DNA of 64,000 bases, from positions 26,625 through 90,624 of the forward strand of contig DATKZQ010000002.1 of NCBI GenBank assembly GCA_035527895.1, read 5' to 3'. A program made the translations under genes and the position numbers. This document shows, piece by piece, positions 16,834 to 25,912 of this stretch. Origin of the DNA: JADFWK01 sp035527895 (GTDB taxonomy: Bacteria > Desulfobacterota > DSM-4660 > Desulfatiglandales > B25-G16). The notes under the pieces were generated by a model, which saw nothing but the letters and a program-made list of their open reading frames with translations, ran no database searches and was not told where the DNA came from. Positions within the stretch are counted from its first letter, which is position 1; every line of letters starts with the position of its first letter.

Positions 16834-18522
16834 TTATCCAATCGTACTGACTGGTTGATATTCACCGAAAACACCCCTCAATTCGTCGCAAATCTCCCCC
16901 AAGGTGGCATAAGCCTTCACCGCATCCAAAATAAACGGCATGAGGTTATCATCCCCTTCGGCGGCCTTCCTTAAATCACGCAGCATGTTCTTCACCTTAT
17001 TGCTGTCGCGCTCCGATTTAAGCGTTTTCAGCCTCTCTATTTGAGAAACCCTCACGGCTGGGTCTACCCTCAGGAGATCCATGGGAGGTTGTTCGTCGAC
17101 CTGGAACTTGTTCACACCCACCACAACTCTTTCGCCCTTCTCAATCTCTTTCTGGTATCGATAGGCACTATCCTGGATTTCCCTCTGTATGAAGCCTTTT
17201 TCAATGGCGGATGTTGCCCCACCAAGCTCATCGATTTTGTCAATATACTCCTGAACCCTCTTGAGAATCTCTTCTGTCAGTGCCTCTACGTAGTATGACC
17301 CACCCAGAGGGTCAACCGTGTCTGCGACACCGGATTCAAAGGCGATGAGCTGTTGAGTTCTCAGGGCAACCTGAACCGCCTCTTCACTTGGCAGACAATA
17401 GGCCTCATCCATGGAATTCGTATGAAGCGATTGGGTTCCGCCGAGGACCGCCGAGAGCGCCTGAAGGCCAACACGAACTATATTGTTCTTCGGCTGCTTC
17501 GCGGTAAGGGTACACCCGGCAGTCTGGGTATGAAACCTCATCATCATTGATCGCGGATCCTCGGCCTTGAATCTCTCTCGCATTATCTTTGCCCAAAGCT
17601 TTCGTGCTGCCCTAAACTTGGCAACCTCTTCGAAAAAATCAAGGTGGGCATTGAAAAAGAAGGACAGGCGTGGAGCAAACTCATCTACATCAAGCCCTGC
17701 CCTTATGGCTGCCTCTACATAGGCAATACCGTCAGCCAAGGTAAAGGCCACCTCCTGCACTGCTGTGGAGCCCGCCTCCCTGATGTGATAGCCGCTGATG
17801 CTTATGGTGTTCCACTGGGGGACCTCTCCAGCACAGAAAGAAAAGATGTCTGTAATAATCCTCATAGAGGGTTGAGGGGGAAATATATAGGTCCCGCGAG
17901 CAGAGTATTCCTTGAGAATATCATTTTGAATGGTGCCACGTAAGTCTTTCGGGGGCACGCCTTGTTCTTCCGCCACTCCCATATACATTGCCAGGAGCAC
18001 TGCCGCCGGAGCGTTTATAGTCATGGAGGTGCTAACCTTATCGAGCGGGATCTGGTCAAAGAGAATTTCCATATCTTTCAGTGAATCAATAGCAACTCCA
18101 ACCTTTCCCACTTCTCCCTGGGCCAGCGGATGATCCGAGTCGTATCCGATCTGGGTGGGGAGATCAAAAGCAACTGAAAGGCCTGTCTGGCCCTGTTCCA
18201 GGAGGAACCGGTAACGCCGATTAGTGTCCTCTGCCGTGGCGAAACCGGCATACTGTCTCATAGTCCAGAACCTGCCTCGGTACATGGTGGTCTGAACCCC
18301 CCTGGTGAACGGATATTCCCCGGGCATGCCGAGGTCATCCATATAATCAAGATCATCTACATCCAGAGGCGTAAATGCCCTCTTTACCGGAATACCGGAC
18401 GTGTTAATAAAGTCAGCCTTTCTCTCAGGTCGCTTGGCGAGGGTATGCCCGATCTTTTCGGACCACTTTCGATATTCCTCATCTATTTTTTTGATCTTTG
18501 CCTTTTCAAACATCTTCTCCAA
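16834..18522 (-). CDS. mcmA1: Methylmalonyl-CoA mutase, large catalytic (N-terminal) subunit
   Basis: This is the TIM-barrel acyl-CoA mutase subunit, 562 residues, without a B12 domain. FTRGVQTTMYRGRFWTMRQY is the substrate channel motif. The Tyr of RQYAGF and the Arg of SARGTYIFPP correspond to the methylmalonyl-specific Tyr/Arg pair, which isobutyryl-CoA mutases replace. AFDLPTQIGYDSDHP and SLHTNSMDEA are further hallmarks. It starts 13 bases after the decarboxylase beta gene, placing mutase and decarboxylase in one unit. An ATG nine bases in is an alternative start. Confidence 0.94.
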   Translation of the reverse strand: MEKMFEKAKIKKIDEEYRKWSEKIGHTLAKRPERKADFINTSGIPVKRAFTPLDVDDLDYMDDLGMPGEYPFTRGVQTTMYRGRFWTMRQYAGFATAEDTNRRYRFLLEQGQTGLSVAFDLPTQIGYDSDHPLAQGEVGKVGVAIDSLKDMEILFDQIPLDKVSTSMTINAPAAVLLAMYMGVAEEQGVPPKDLRGTIQNDILKEYSARGTYIFPPQPSMRIITDIFSFCAGEVPQWNTISISGYHIREAGSTAVQEVAFTLADGIAYVEAAIRAGLDVDEFAPRLSFFFNAHLDFFEEVAKFRAARKLWAKIMRERFKAEDPRSMMMRFHTQTAGCTLTAKQPKNNIVRVGLQALSAVLGGTQSLHTNSMDEAYCLPSEEAVQVALRTQQLIAFESGVADTVDPLGGSYYVEALTEEILKRVQEYIDKIDELGGATSAIEKGFIQREIQDSAYRYQKEIEKGERVVVGVNKFQVDEQPPMDLLRVDPAVRVSQIERLKTLKSERDSNKVKNMLRDLRKAAEGDDNLMPFILDAVKAYATLGEICDELRGVFGEYQPVSTIG

Positions 18523-18535
18523 CCCCTTTCATCCC

Positions 18536-19642
18536 TCATCCAGCCAGTGCAAGAAATACACCTGCAGCAACGACGGTCCCGATCACGCCAGCCACATTAG
18601 GCCCCATGGCATGCATGAGCAAGAAATTCTTCGGATCTGCTTTCGCACCCTCTAACTGGCTCACCCGTGCGGCCATTGGAACGGCGGAAACACCTGCGGA
18701 ACCGATCAGTGGGTTTATCTTTTCCTTGGCAAAAAGATTTATGAATTTTGCTAACATTATACCGGCAGCAGTCGAAAAAGCAAATGCCACGAGACCCATG
18801 ATGAACACAAGAATAACCTGAGGCTTCAGGAAATTCTCGGCAGACATGGTTGCACCAACGCTTATCCCTAAGAGGATGGTAACAATATTCATGAGTTCAT
18901 TGGCCGCTGTATCTGAAAGCCTTTTCACAACTCCGCATTCCTTGAAAAGGTTTCCCAGCATAAACATGGCCATGAGTGGGGCTGAGGCCGGAACAATGAG
19001 ACAGATAACCACGACCGTTACCAGGGGAAAGAGGATCTTCTCCCGCTTTGAAACAGGCCTTAACTGCCTCATCTTGATCTTTCTCTCACCCTCGGTGGTA
19101 AGCAGCCTCATGATAGGCGGCTGAATAATGGGTACAAGGGACATATATGAATACGCCGCTACAGCCGTGGCGCCTAACAAATGGGGTGCAAGATGCACGG
19201 TCGTGTAAATAGTCGTCGGTCCATCAGCACCGCCGATAATACCGATTGAGCAGGCCTCAGGTATGTTAAAGCCCAGGAACAGCGCTCCGAAAAACGAGAC
19301 GTAAACCCCAAACTGGGCCCCGGCACCTAGTATGAGGGTTTTTGGATTAGCAATCATAGGCCCGAAATCGGTGAGGGCACCGAGTCCCAAGAAGATAAGC
19401 GGTGGAATTATTTCCCATTCCAGCCCGTAGTGGTAAAACTTCCACAGCAACCCCTGCCCTTCTTCCATCAAAAAGGTGAGGGGCAGATTAACAACCAAAA
19501 TACCGAAACCGATAGGTACCAAAAGGAGCGGTTCATAATTCTTCATTATTGCCAGATAGATAAATAGAAAGGCAATTAGCCACATGACCAGGTTGCCAAT
19601 CGTCAGGTGTGCAACACCCGTGGTTACAATCAGATCAAGCAT
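18536..19642 (-). CDS. Sodium-translocating decarboxylase, beta subunit (OadB/GcdB/MmdB family)
   Basis: This integral membrane carboxybiotin decarboxylase couples release of CO2 from carboxybiotin to Na+ export. About nine to eleven hydrophobic helices are visible over 368 residues. Conserved stretches include ADGPTTIYTTVHLAPHL (the family Asp of helix IV region), GVSAVPMAARVSQ and NFLLMHAMGPNVAGVIG. The carboxyltransferase alpha subunit is absent nearby, so the substrate (methylmalonyl-, glutaconyl-CoA or oxaloacetate) is not set by sequence. Linkage to the mutase favours methylmalonyl-CoA; the bam genes favour glutaconyl-CoA. Confidence 0.92.
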   Translation of the reverse strand: MLDLIVTTGVAHLTIGNLVMWLIAFLFIYLAIMKNYEPLLLVPIGFGILVVNLPLTFLMEEGQGLLWKFYHYGLEWEIIPPLIFLGLGALTDFGPMIANPKTLILGAGAQFGVYVSFFGALFLGFNIPEACSIGIIGGADGPTTIYTTVHLAPHLLGATAVAAYSYMSLVPIIQPPIMRLLTTEGERKIKMRQLRPVSKREKILFPLVTVVVICLIVPASAPLMAMFMLGNLFKECGVVKRLSDTAANELMNIVTILLGISVGATMSAENFLKPQVILVFIMGLVAFAFSTAAGIMLAKFINLFAKEKINPLIGSAGVSAVPMAARVSQLEGAKADPKNFLLMHAMGPNVAGVIGTVVAAGVFLALAG

Positions 19643-19654
19643 AGTTCACCTCTC

Positions 19655-19786
19655 TCATTGGCCTTTTTCAAAAGACTTTAAGGCCTTCCCAAAGGCATAA
19701 ATGGCCGCTATCAGTATTCCAAGCGAGCAGAAGACAGCGAGCAGACCAAAGGCGAATATCCTCAATGCGAGGTTCCAATCGACCAT
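19655..19786 (-). CDS. Small single-helix decarboxylase gamma-like subunit (OadG-like)
   Basis: A 43-residue frame begins MVDWNLALRIFAFGLLAVF and ends KALKSFEKGQ: one membrane helix (about residues 7-32) with a short basic/acidic tail, as in small OadG/MmdD subunits that anchor and assemble the complex. GAGGGGG lies nine bases before the ATG at 19786. The stop is 12 bases before the beta-subunit start. The zinc-binding tail of larger OadG proteins is lacking. Identification rests on size, topology and position. Confidence 0.75.
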   Translation of the reverse strand: MVDWNLALRIFAFGLLAVFCSLGILIAAIYAFGKALKSFEKGQ

Positions 19787-19892
19787 ACCAATTCACCCCC
19801 TCACTGCATGAAATATTCTTACGATCTCCGTTCAGTGATTGCGATCGGCTGACGGATAACATAAACAGCTGAACCAGTGTTTAGAGGCCGTG

Positions 19893-19932
19893 AAAAAAGT
19901 GCCCTGTCGATGACCGGACAGGGCACTTTTTT
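19893..19932. terminator. Strong bidirectional terminator between biotin carrier and decarboxylase genes
   Basis: A 16-bp perfect stem (AAAAAAGTGCCCTGTC / GACAGGGCACTTTTTT) encloses an eight-base loop with T-tracts in both directions. It sits 25 bases beyond the biotin carrier stop and before the gamma-like gene. Expression of the carrier and of the membrane subunits is therefore probably set separately. Confidence 0.88.
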
Positions 19933-19957
19933 CTGGCCATGGAGCACTGCCATACTT

Positions 19958-20170
19958 CTATTCGATCACCATCAGGACATCATCAGCCGCGACTGAATCT
20001 CCTTTCTGGCACTTGACCTCACTTACCTTTCCGGATGTTGGAGCTACGATAGGCATTTCCATCTTCATTGCCTCAAGGATAAGAACCTCATCATTCTCAT
20101 TGACCGAGTCGCCCACCTGAACCTTCACCTCGATTACCTTTCCCGCCATGGGAGCTGTTACGTCACTCAC
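19958..20170 (-). CDS. Biotin carboxyl carrier protein (biotin/lipoyl attachment domain)
   Basis: This 70-residue free-standing biotinyl domain has the biotinylation motif EAMKM (Lys at about 37) between the two symmetric halves APMAGKVIEVKVQVGDSV and APTSGKVSEVKCQKGDSV. It carries CO2 between a carboxyltransferase and the Na+-pumping beta subunit. It lacks the Ala/Pro-rich linker and N-terminal extension of AccB, which favours the decarboxylase role. The nearest neighbours on the same strand are the gamma-like and beta subunits. Confidence 0.92.
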   Translation of the reverse strand: MSDVTAPMAGKVIEVKVQVGDSVNENDEVLILEAMKMEMPIVAPTSGKVSEVKCQKGDSVAADDVLMVIE

Positions 20171-20585
20171 TTTTAATACCTCCTCTTATTTTAGATAAGC
20201 ACCAATCCTGGAGCCAAAGGCCGTATTGCTTTCACCTTTGTCTCGGACTCGTTTTTCTTAGATTTATTCTGATACTTTGGCGCAGACCCGTTGTCAAGAC
20301 AAAAACGTGACCTGCCTGGAGGCCTGGATTTCATGCACTCTTTTTAGTTGAAAGACCCGGACTTATTCAATCAGGTAATCCACTCAAAAGCATCAAATCC
20401 CCACCCATTCTAGGATAGGGGTTCTTTTGTTTTGACCGTGCTCCCCATCGACAGTAGGGCGAAACACCTAATTCCTTGTGGTTTTACATCCTGAGCTCCG
20501 GAAGCGGACTGCCTGTCACCGTCTCTGAACTAGAGAGATAACCTTACCTCTTAAACATGGGGGCCGCGTCCTGCTTTGAACCCAC
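20171..20585. other. Intergenic region between biotin carrier and aspS
   Basis: This holds the candidate promoter for the biotin carrier gene (20269-20297) and a weak CCCC/GGGG hairpin near 20399-20425 downstream of aspS. No coding frame was recognised on either strand. Confidence 0.5.
20269..20297 (-). promoter_or_regulatory. Candidate sigma-70 promoter for the biotin carrier gene
   Basis: On the minus strand TTGACA (20297-20292) is followed by a 17-base spacer and TATCAG (20274-20269), about 100 bases before the ATG. The -35 box is consensus and the -10 box matches at three or four positions. Confidence 0.45.
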
Positions 20586-22370
20586 TTAGAGGTCTTTGAG
20601 CGTAAGCCCCAACTCTGCAAGCTGATCTTCACCGACCTCTGAAGGGGCATCGGTAACGGCACATGTTGCCCGTTGGGTCTTCGGAAAGGCAATTACATCT
20701 CGCAGGGACTCTGCACCAACCATTATGGCCACGAGCCTGTCGAAACCAAGCGCAATGCCAGCATGGGGAGGTGTTCCGTAGCTGAGTGCATCGAGGAAGA
20801 ACCCAAATTTCTCTCTGACCTCTTCCTCCCCCAAACCCAGTGCTCGAAAGATCCGGTTTTGCAAATCACGGGTATGGATTCGGACGCTCCCTCCTCCTAT
20901 TTCTTGGCCATTCAAAACCAGATCGTATGACCGAGCTCTTACCCTCTGTGGTTCTTCAGCAAGGAACGGCAGGTCCTCCTCGAGCGGAGCGGTAAACGGA
21001 TGGTGGACAGCCACGAATCGTTCTTCCTCGCTTCTGTATTCTAACAGGGGAAATCGAGTAATCCAGACAAATGAATATGTGCCAGGCTTCACCAAATCGA
21101 GTCTCTTACCGATCTCAACCCTGAGCGAACCGAGCGCCTCATTTGTTATCTGGGGCATATCCGACACAATGATAATGAGATCTCCTTCAGCGGCACCGAG
21201 TTTTTCCTCAACGGCGCGCCTCGTATTCGCTGCTAGAAATTTGGCCAATGGCGACTGCCAATCATCGGGTCTAATCTTTGTCCAGAACAGACCCCTTGCG
21301 CCGAACTCAACAACCATACGGTTCAACTCATCCAAATCCTTCCGGGAAAACGATGCTCCCCCCTTCACGTTTATGGCCTTAACGACCCCTCCGGCCTTTA
21401 TTACATCGGTAAAAACCTTGAAGCCACACGATAGTAAGGTATCCGAGACATCAGTTAATTCCATACCGAATCTGATGTCCGGTTTGTCCGAGCCATAGAG
21501 ATCCATGGCTCTCTGATATTCAAGCCTGGGAAAGGGCCTTGAAAGGGTGTACCCGAGCGTGGTCGAGAATAGACCCACCACAAGGAGCTCGACGATATCC
21601 ATAACGCCTTCCTCTTTTATGAAAGACATCTCCATGTCCACTTGGGTAAACTCGGGTTGTCTATCGGCCCTGAGGTCTTCATCCCGGAAGCATCGAACGA
21701 TTTGAAAATAGCGATCGAAGCCGGCCACCATCAACAGCTGTTTAAATAGTTGCGGGGATTGGGGCAATGCATAGAAGCAACCTTTACTGATGCGGCTCGG
21801 CACAAGATAGTCCCGAGCCCCTTCAGGCGTGCTCTTGGTGAGAAAGGGGGTTTCTACTTCTACGAATCCTTCCCCGCTCAAGAGGTTTCGTATTTGCAAG
21901 GCTATCCTGTGCCTCATTGCGATGTTATGGAACAGGGTCGGCCTCCTCAGTTCCAAATATCGATATTTGAGACGCAGGCTCTCCGATGCGTCGATTTTCC
22001 CGTCAACCTGAAAGGGGGGCACGTCCGTCTCATTTAGTATCCTCAGTTCACTTACCTTTACTTCAATATCTCCGGTCGGGAGTTCAGGATTCTCCTGGCC
22101 GGCCAGCCGCGGACTGACGGTCCCCTTCACGGCGATGACCCATTCATTCCTCAGGATACGTGCCTTCTTATGGCTCATTTCATCGAATTCCAGATCAAGC
22201 ACAATCTGTGTCATCCCAAACCGATCCCTGAGATCGATAAAGGTCACCTTCCCCAGATCTCTCCTCCTGTTGACCCATCCCATGAGGACGACCTCGCGGC
22301 CGATGTCATCTCTTCTGAGACTGCCGCAATCGTTTGTCCTTTTCCAATCGTTGAGTGTATCTATTTTCAA
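20586..22370 (-). CDS. aspS: Aspartyl-tRNA synthetase
   Basis: This class II synthetase of 594 residues charges tRNA-Asp, and tRNA-Asn if non-discriminating. An N-terminal OB anticodon domain (GWVNRRRDLGKVTFIDLRD) is followed by motif 2 (FRDEDLRADRQPEFTQ), the bacterial GAD insertion and motif 3 (GIALGFDRL). GQEIGGGSVRIH and SYGTPPHAGI are AspRS-specific. Its start overlaps the hisS stop by four bases, the conserved hisS-aspS operon order. Confidence 0.97.
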   Translation of the reverse strand: MKIDTLNDWKRTNDCGSLRRDDIGREVVLMGWVNRRRDLGKVTFIDLRDRFGMTQIVLDLEFDEMSHKKARILRNEWVIAVKGTVSPRLAGQENPELPTGDIEVKVSELRILNETDVPPFQVDGKIDASESLRLKYRYLELRRPTLFHNIAMRHRIALQIRNLLSGEGFVEVETPFLTKSTPEGARDYLVPSRISKGCFYALPQSPQLFKQLLMVAGFDRYFQIVRCFRDEDLRADRQPEFTQVDMEMSFIKEEGVMDIVELLVVGLFSTTLGYTLSRPFPRLEYQRAMDLYGSDKPDIRFGMELTDVSDTLLSCGFKVFTDVIKAGGVVKAINVKGGASFSRKDLDELNRMVVEFGARGLFWTKIRPDDWQSPLAKFLAANTRRAVEEKLGAAEGDLIIIVSDMPQITNEALGSLRVEIGKRLDLVKPGTYSFVWITRFPLLEYRSEEERFVAVHHPFTAPLEEDLPFLAEEPQRVRARSYDLVLNGQEIGGGSVRIHTRDLQNRIFRALGLGEEEVREKFGFFLDALSYGTPPHAGIALGFDRLVAIMVGAESLRDVIAFPKTQRATCAVTDAPSEVGEDQLAELGLTLKDL

Positions 22371-23629
22371 CTTTCTTCTTTCAATCGTATGATTTCGCTC
22401 ACCGGATTCTCGAGGGATATTTCCATTTGACCTTTTGTGAACATGTCCCTCAGAATGCCCTTGCCTTTTGTCAATTCATCTTCGCCGACAATCAGCACCT
22501 TCCTTGCCCTCAGTTGGTCTCCGTGCTTCATTTGAGCCTTTAACCCTGAGGGCCGGTAATCCATCTCACACCTGAGGCCAGCTTTCCGGAGTTCCTGTAG
22601 CCAAATGAATGCCTTCTCCTCCGCCTCTCTGCCGAGTGGGGCCAGAAAGATATCAGGCCCATCGGCCTCGGGACGGCCCTGTTCTTCCAAGAGTTCTACG
22701 ACCCTTTCTTCTCCAATCGCAAATCCTATTGCCGGGCTGTCCGGCCCACCGAGTTCCTTCATCAGGAGGTCGTACCTGCCTCCCCCTGCCACGGCATTCT
22801 GAGCCCCCAGCTCCCGGGTCTGAACCTCGAAGGTGGTCCTGGTATAGTAATCGAGCCCCCTCATCAAATGTGAATTCACCACAAACTCAACGCTCAATTC
22901 TCTGAGATAGATCATCACTGCATCAAAATGATCCCTGCAGTCGCCGCACAAGAAATCGAGCATAGTCGGCGCATCCTTCATCACCTGCATACAGCGCTCA
23001 ACCTTACAGTCGAAAACCCTGAGAGGATTTGTCTCCATCCTCATCTGACAGTCAGGACAGAGTCGTTCTGCATACTCCTGCAGGTAACCCTTCAGTTCAG
23101 CTCGGAACGGCCTTCTGCACTCCATACAACCAAGGGAATTAACGTGAAGGGCCAGCCCATCGAGGCCGAGGCAAGAGAAAAACTGCATAATCATGTACAT
23201 CAGTTCGCTGTCTGATCGTGGCCCGGGGTCACCTATAATTTCAACATCGATCTGATGAAATTGCCTCCTCCTCCCCTTCTGGGGCCTCTCATATCTGAAC
23301 ATTGGCCCTATGGTAAACAATTTTTGCACCGGATAACCATCATAGAGCTTATTCTCTATATACGCCCTCAGAATCGAGGCCGTCGCCTCCGGTCTCATTG
23401 CCAATTGGGTTCCCCTTCTGTCGGTAAGCGTATACATCTCCTTTGAGACGATATCCGTATCTTGGCCGATGCCCCGTGCAAATAGCTCGGCCTTCTCGAG
23501 CATGGGGACTCTTATCTCCCGGTATCCAAAGAGTTCGAAAACCCGCTTACCCTCGGACTCGACCCTGTTCCAGGTTTCCACCTGGGAAGGAAGTATATCT
23601 TTAAACCCTTTTACTGCCTTATATTGCAA
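22367..23629 (-). CDS. hisS: Histidyl-tRNA synthetase
   Basis: This class II synthetase has 420 residues. The HisRS signature regions are present: GFKDILPSQVETWNRVE at the N-terminus, motif 2 (FRYERPQKGRRRQFHQ), histidine motif GLDYYTRTTFEV and motif 3 (AIGFAIGEERV). The C-terminal anticodon-binding domain ends RDMFTKGQMEISLE. A region of CxxC-like cysteines (ECRRPF, CPDCQMRM, CGDCRDHF) in the insertion domain is common in this group. The stop overlaps the aspS start. Confidence 0.97.
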   Translation of the reverse strand: MQYKAVKGFKDILPSQVETWNRVESEGKRVFELFGYREIRVPMLEKAELFARGIGQDTDIVSKEMYTLTDRRGTQLAMRPEATASILRAYIENKLYDGYPVQKLFTIGPMFRYERPQKGRRRQFHQIDVEIIGDPGPRSDSELMYMIMQFFSCLGLDGLALHVNSLGCMECRRPFRAELKGYLQEYAERLCPDCQMRMETNPLRVFDCKVERCMQVMKDAPTMLDFLCGDCRDHFDAVMIYLRELSVEFVVNSHLMRGLDYYTRTTFEVQTRELGAQNAVAGGGRYDLLMKELGGPDSPAIGFAIGEERVVELLEEQGRPEADGPDIFLAPLGREAEEKAFIWLQELRKAGLRCEMDYRPSGLKAQMKHGDQLRARKVLIVGEDELTKGKGILRDMFTKGQMEISLENPVSEIIRLKEES

Positions 23630-23974
23630 GGGCTATCCTTTCTTGACTAACAATCTTACAACTCATTCAGCATACTCCAATCAATGAGTCATTTCAGCGA
23701 TCCACTTGTATTGATTCTCCTACCCAAAACCCGGCTCCAGCGTACCTGCCGCCATTCCTTAAAATCAGGCAACGCCTCTGGAGCCCTCTTTGAGAATAGT
23801 CCCTCTTTCTATCAGAGCTCCTGAGCGCAGTCAATGGTTTTGACCGCTCTTTCTCCTTAGTTGAAGCTGCGATAACCACCGTACCAGCTTCTTTGAACCC
23901 TCTTTAATTTCTTAAGATGAAAGCGGGAAGTAACACCCCGCCCACCTCTCTACCAGCGCCCACCTAAAAGCTCC
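23630..23974. other. Intergenic region upstream of hisS
   Basis: About 345 bases contain no convincing gene. The hisS-aspS promoter should lie here on the minus strand, but I could not pick out clear -35/-10 boxes. Confidence 0.5.
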
Positions 23975-24232
23975 CTAAGAATCAATCCTGGCTAAACGGG
24001 CTATCAGTTTCTTTTCAAGATCCCTTATAATCGATTTGAGTGTATCACCTTCACCTACAGGCCCCGAATTGTTCCAGCCCTTCCGAAAAGCCTCATCCTT
24101 TTTCTCATTGAACTGCTCTACGCTGTTGGCCAGGGATTCCCACGCAAACAGTTTCTGAAGTATGTGTCTTTCAGGAGCGCTCAGGTCTTTTTCCGTATCG
24201 ACGGACTTCCCGTCTTCAGTGGTGATAATCAT
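23975..24232 (-). CDS. Small conserved-looking protein of unknown function
   Basis: An 85-residue hydrophilic protein beginning MIITTEDGKSVDTEKDLSAP. It is predicted mostly helical, with charged C-terminal helix SIIRDLEKKLIARLARI, and has no signal peptide, membrane segment or metal motif. The open frame extends to 24280, but the ATG at 24232 gives a natural start, and the upstream part falls in the hairpin repeat at 24267. Similar short proteins with an S-A-P-E-R-H-x-L-Q-K-L core seem to occur in related anaerobes, but I know no function. Confidence 0.6.
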   Translation of the reverse strand: MIITTEDGKSVDTEKDLSAPERHILQKLFAWESLANSVEQFNEKKDEAFRKGWNNSGPVGEGDTLKSIIRDLEKKLIARLARIDS

Positions 24233-24266
24233 TATTTCCGTTGATGCTTTCTGAAGCACTAAACTA

Positions 24267-24340
24267 GTGCCGCAAATCATAAACTAACACATCAGATATG
24301 GTTTGCGGCATTTACCGGTCAATGGATCGGCATACGGATC
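24267..24340. repeat. Hairpin repeat, copy 1
   Basis: GTGCCGCAAATCATA (24267-24281) and TATGGTTTGCGGCAT (24297-24311) form a nearly perfect imperfect-palindrome stem, followed by a shared tail ending in GGATCGGCATA. The same layout recurs at 27909-27980. It lies just upstream of the small unknown gene and may carry its leader. Confidence 0.6.
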
Positions 24341-24397
24341 CGCTCATCATCAAAGACCTCAGATCACATTTGGTATGTCAGTGTGTGATACGAAACA

Positions 24398-25912
24398 TTA
24401 ACTTCTTGCCTCAATTTGCTCGATAAGGCGTTGGAATATGAAGCGGTGGAGTGGTAAGAAGCTACACCAGTAAATCTTTCCCCAGACACTCGTGGTGTGA
24501 TAATAAGCGGTTACTGAGAGCCTCTTGGACCGATTAACGTTATCGATCCGAAACTCCAACCAAGCCGAACCAGGCATTTTCATTTCGGCTCGCAACAGCA
24601 GTCGCTGGTTTAACTGGAGGTCTTCGATCCGCCAGAAATCTATCACGTCTCCCACAGCTAACCTGGGGTGCCGCTTTCTCGCACGAGCAGTCCCAACCCC
24701 CATGAGCAAGCGATCTACCATACCCCGTGCCCGCCACATCCAGTTACTCTGAAACCATCCCTCTTTGCCCCCAATCTTGCAGATCGAAGCAAAGATGCGG
24801 GAAGGCTCTTTCGTTGTCAGCAGAGAGTGGTGTGCACTAAATCGGGGCCTCCCGCGCAATTCATGAAGTCTGATGACCAGCTTTTGGACTCTCGGGTATG
24901 CATCGGACCACCGCGTATCCACCGCATCTAGCTCTTCACGGGAAATGGCCCTTGAAATAGCTTCCCGGTAGCCCAAGATCTCAAAAGGCAAAACGGCCTT
25001 TATCTGAGCATCGCGACATGTGACATCGTCTTTGACCCCCTCAACTAGACAGTGTATTATGGGCGCCGGGACAGGGGTCAGGAGGCTGGCCACATAAGCA
25101 GAAAGCGAGATATTAGGAAAAGGTACACGGAAAAAGAACCTCTTTTTGCAGAGGTGTTCGGCAAAACTCCCGAGCACCTCCCTGTAGGTTGCATCAGGGC
25201 TTCCCCCAATATCGAATTCCTTGCCCGCGGTCTTAGGAAGTTCCATGATTCCCACCAGGTATTTGATCACGTCCCTGATGGCGACAGGATGACACCGATG
25301 ATGGCCCCAATTGGGTAAAGGTATGATAGCAAGATTGTCTACTAGGTGGTACATGATCTCATAAGATGCACTGCCCGAGCCAATAATAATGCCGGCCCGC
25401 ACGATGGTGGCGGGAACCTCACCGCTCTTCAGTTCTTCGGCAACTGCCATACGGCTTTGAAGGTGATGCGAGCGAGAACTCTTTCTGTCGCCCAGACCAC
25501 CCAGATAGATGATCCGCTTTATTTTGCAATCTGCGGCGGCCCTTCTGAAATTCATGGCCGACCTCAAATCGGCTGCCTCAAATGCTCGAGGGCCCTTCAT
25601 GAGAGAATGCATCAAGTAGTAGGCCGTATCGATACCTCGCAAGGCTTCTCGCAACTCATCTATCTTCAGGGCATCGGCCACACATAGCTCCGCCTGAGGC
25701 CAGCGCTCCTGGTACTGAGGTAGGTCCCCCCGGATCATGGCTCTCACTGTATATCCCCGAGCCAGGAGTTCCGGAACAAGTCTTCCTCCCACGTATCCCG
25801 ATGCACCGGTTACCAAGACCGTACCCATGTCCGCCAGTGGTCTCATGGGGAGGTCGGAACAAAAAAGGCCGTGCTTATCGCTACCCTGTAAATGTTTAGG
25901 GGAGCGGTTCAA
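24398..25912 (-). CDS. NAD(P)-binding SDR-family protein with C-terminal DUF2867 domain
   Basis: The N-terminal half is an atypical extended SDR (NmrA-like): VLVTGASGYVGGRLVPELLARGY, AYYLMHSLM, IYLGGLGD and IVRAGIIIGSGSASYE. The C-terminal ~170 residues (RKRHPRLAVGDVIDFWRIED, YYHTTSVWGKIYWCSFLPLHRFIF) resemble DUF2867, a lipid-binding-like fold. The pair suggests modification of a hydrophobic substrate, but the reaction is unknown. TTG at 25912 has GAGGA six bases upstream and overlaps the asparaginase stop; an ATG at 25828 (M-G-T-V-L-V-T-G) is the shorter alternative. Confidence 0.82.
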   Translation of the reverse strand: MNRSPKHLQGSDKHGLFCSDLPMRPLADMGTVLVTGASGYVGGRLVPELLARGYTVRAMIRGDLPQYQERWPQAELCVADALKIDELREALRGIDTAYYLMHSLMKGPRAFEAADLRSAMNFRRAAADCKIKRIIYLGGLGDRKSSRSHHLQSRMAVAEELKSGEVPATIVRAGIIIGSGSASYEIMYHLVDNLAIIPLPNWGHHRCHPVAIRDVIKYLVGIMELPKTAGKEFDIGGSPDATYREVLGSFAEHLCKKRFFFRVPFPNISLSAYVASLLTPVPAPIIHCLVEGVKDDVTCRDAQIKAVLPFEILGYREAISRAISREELDAVDTRWSDAYPRVQKLVIRLHELRGRPRFSAHHSLLTTKEPSRIFASICKIGGKEGWFQSNWMWRARGMVDRLLMGVGTARARKRHPRLAVGDVIDFWRIEDLQLNQRLLLRAEMKMPGSAWLEFRIDNVNRSKRLSVTAYYHTTSVWGKIYWCSFLPLHRFIFQRLIEQIEARS

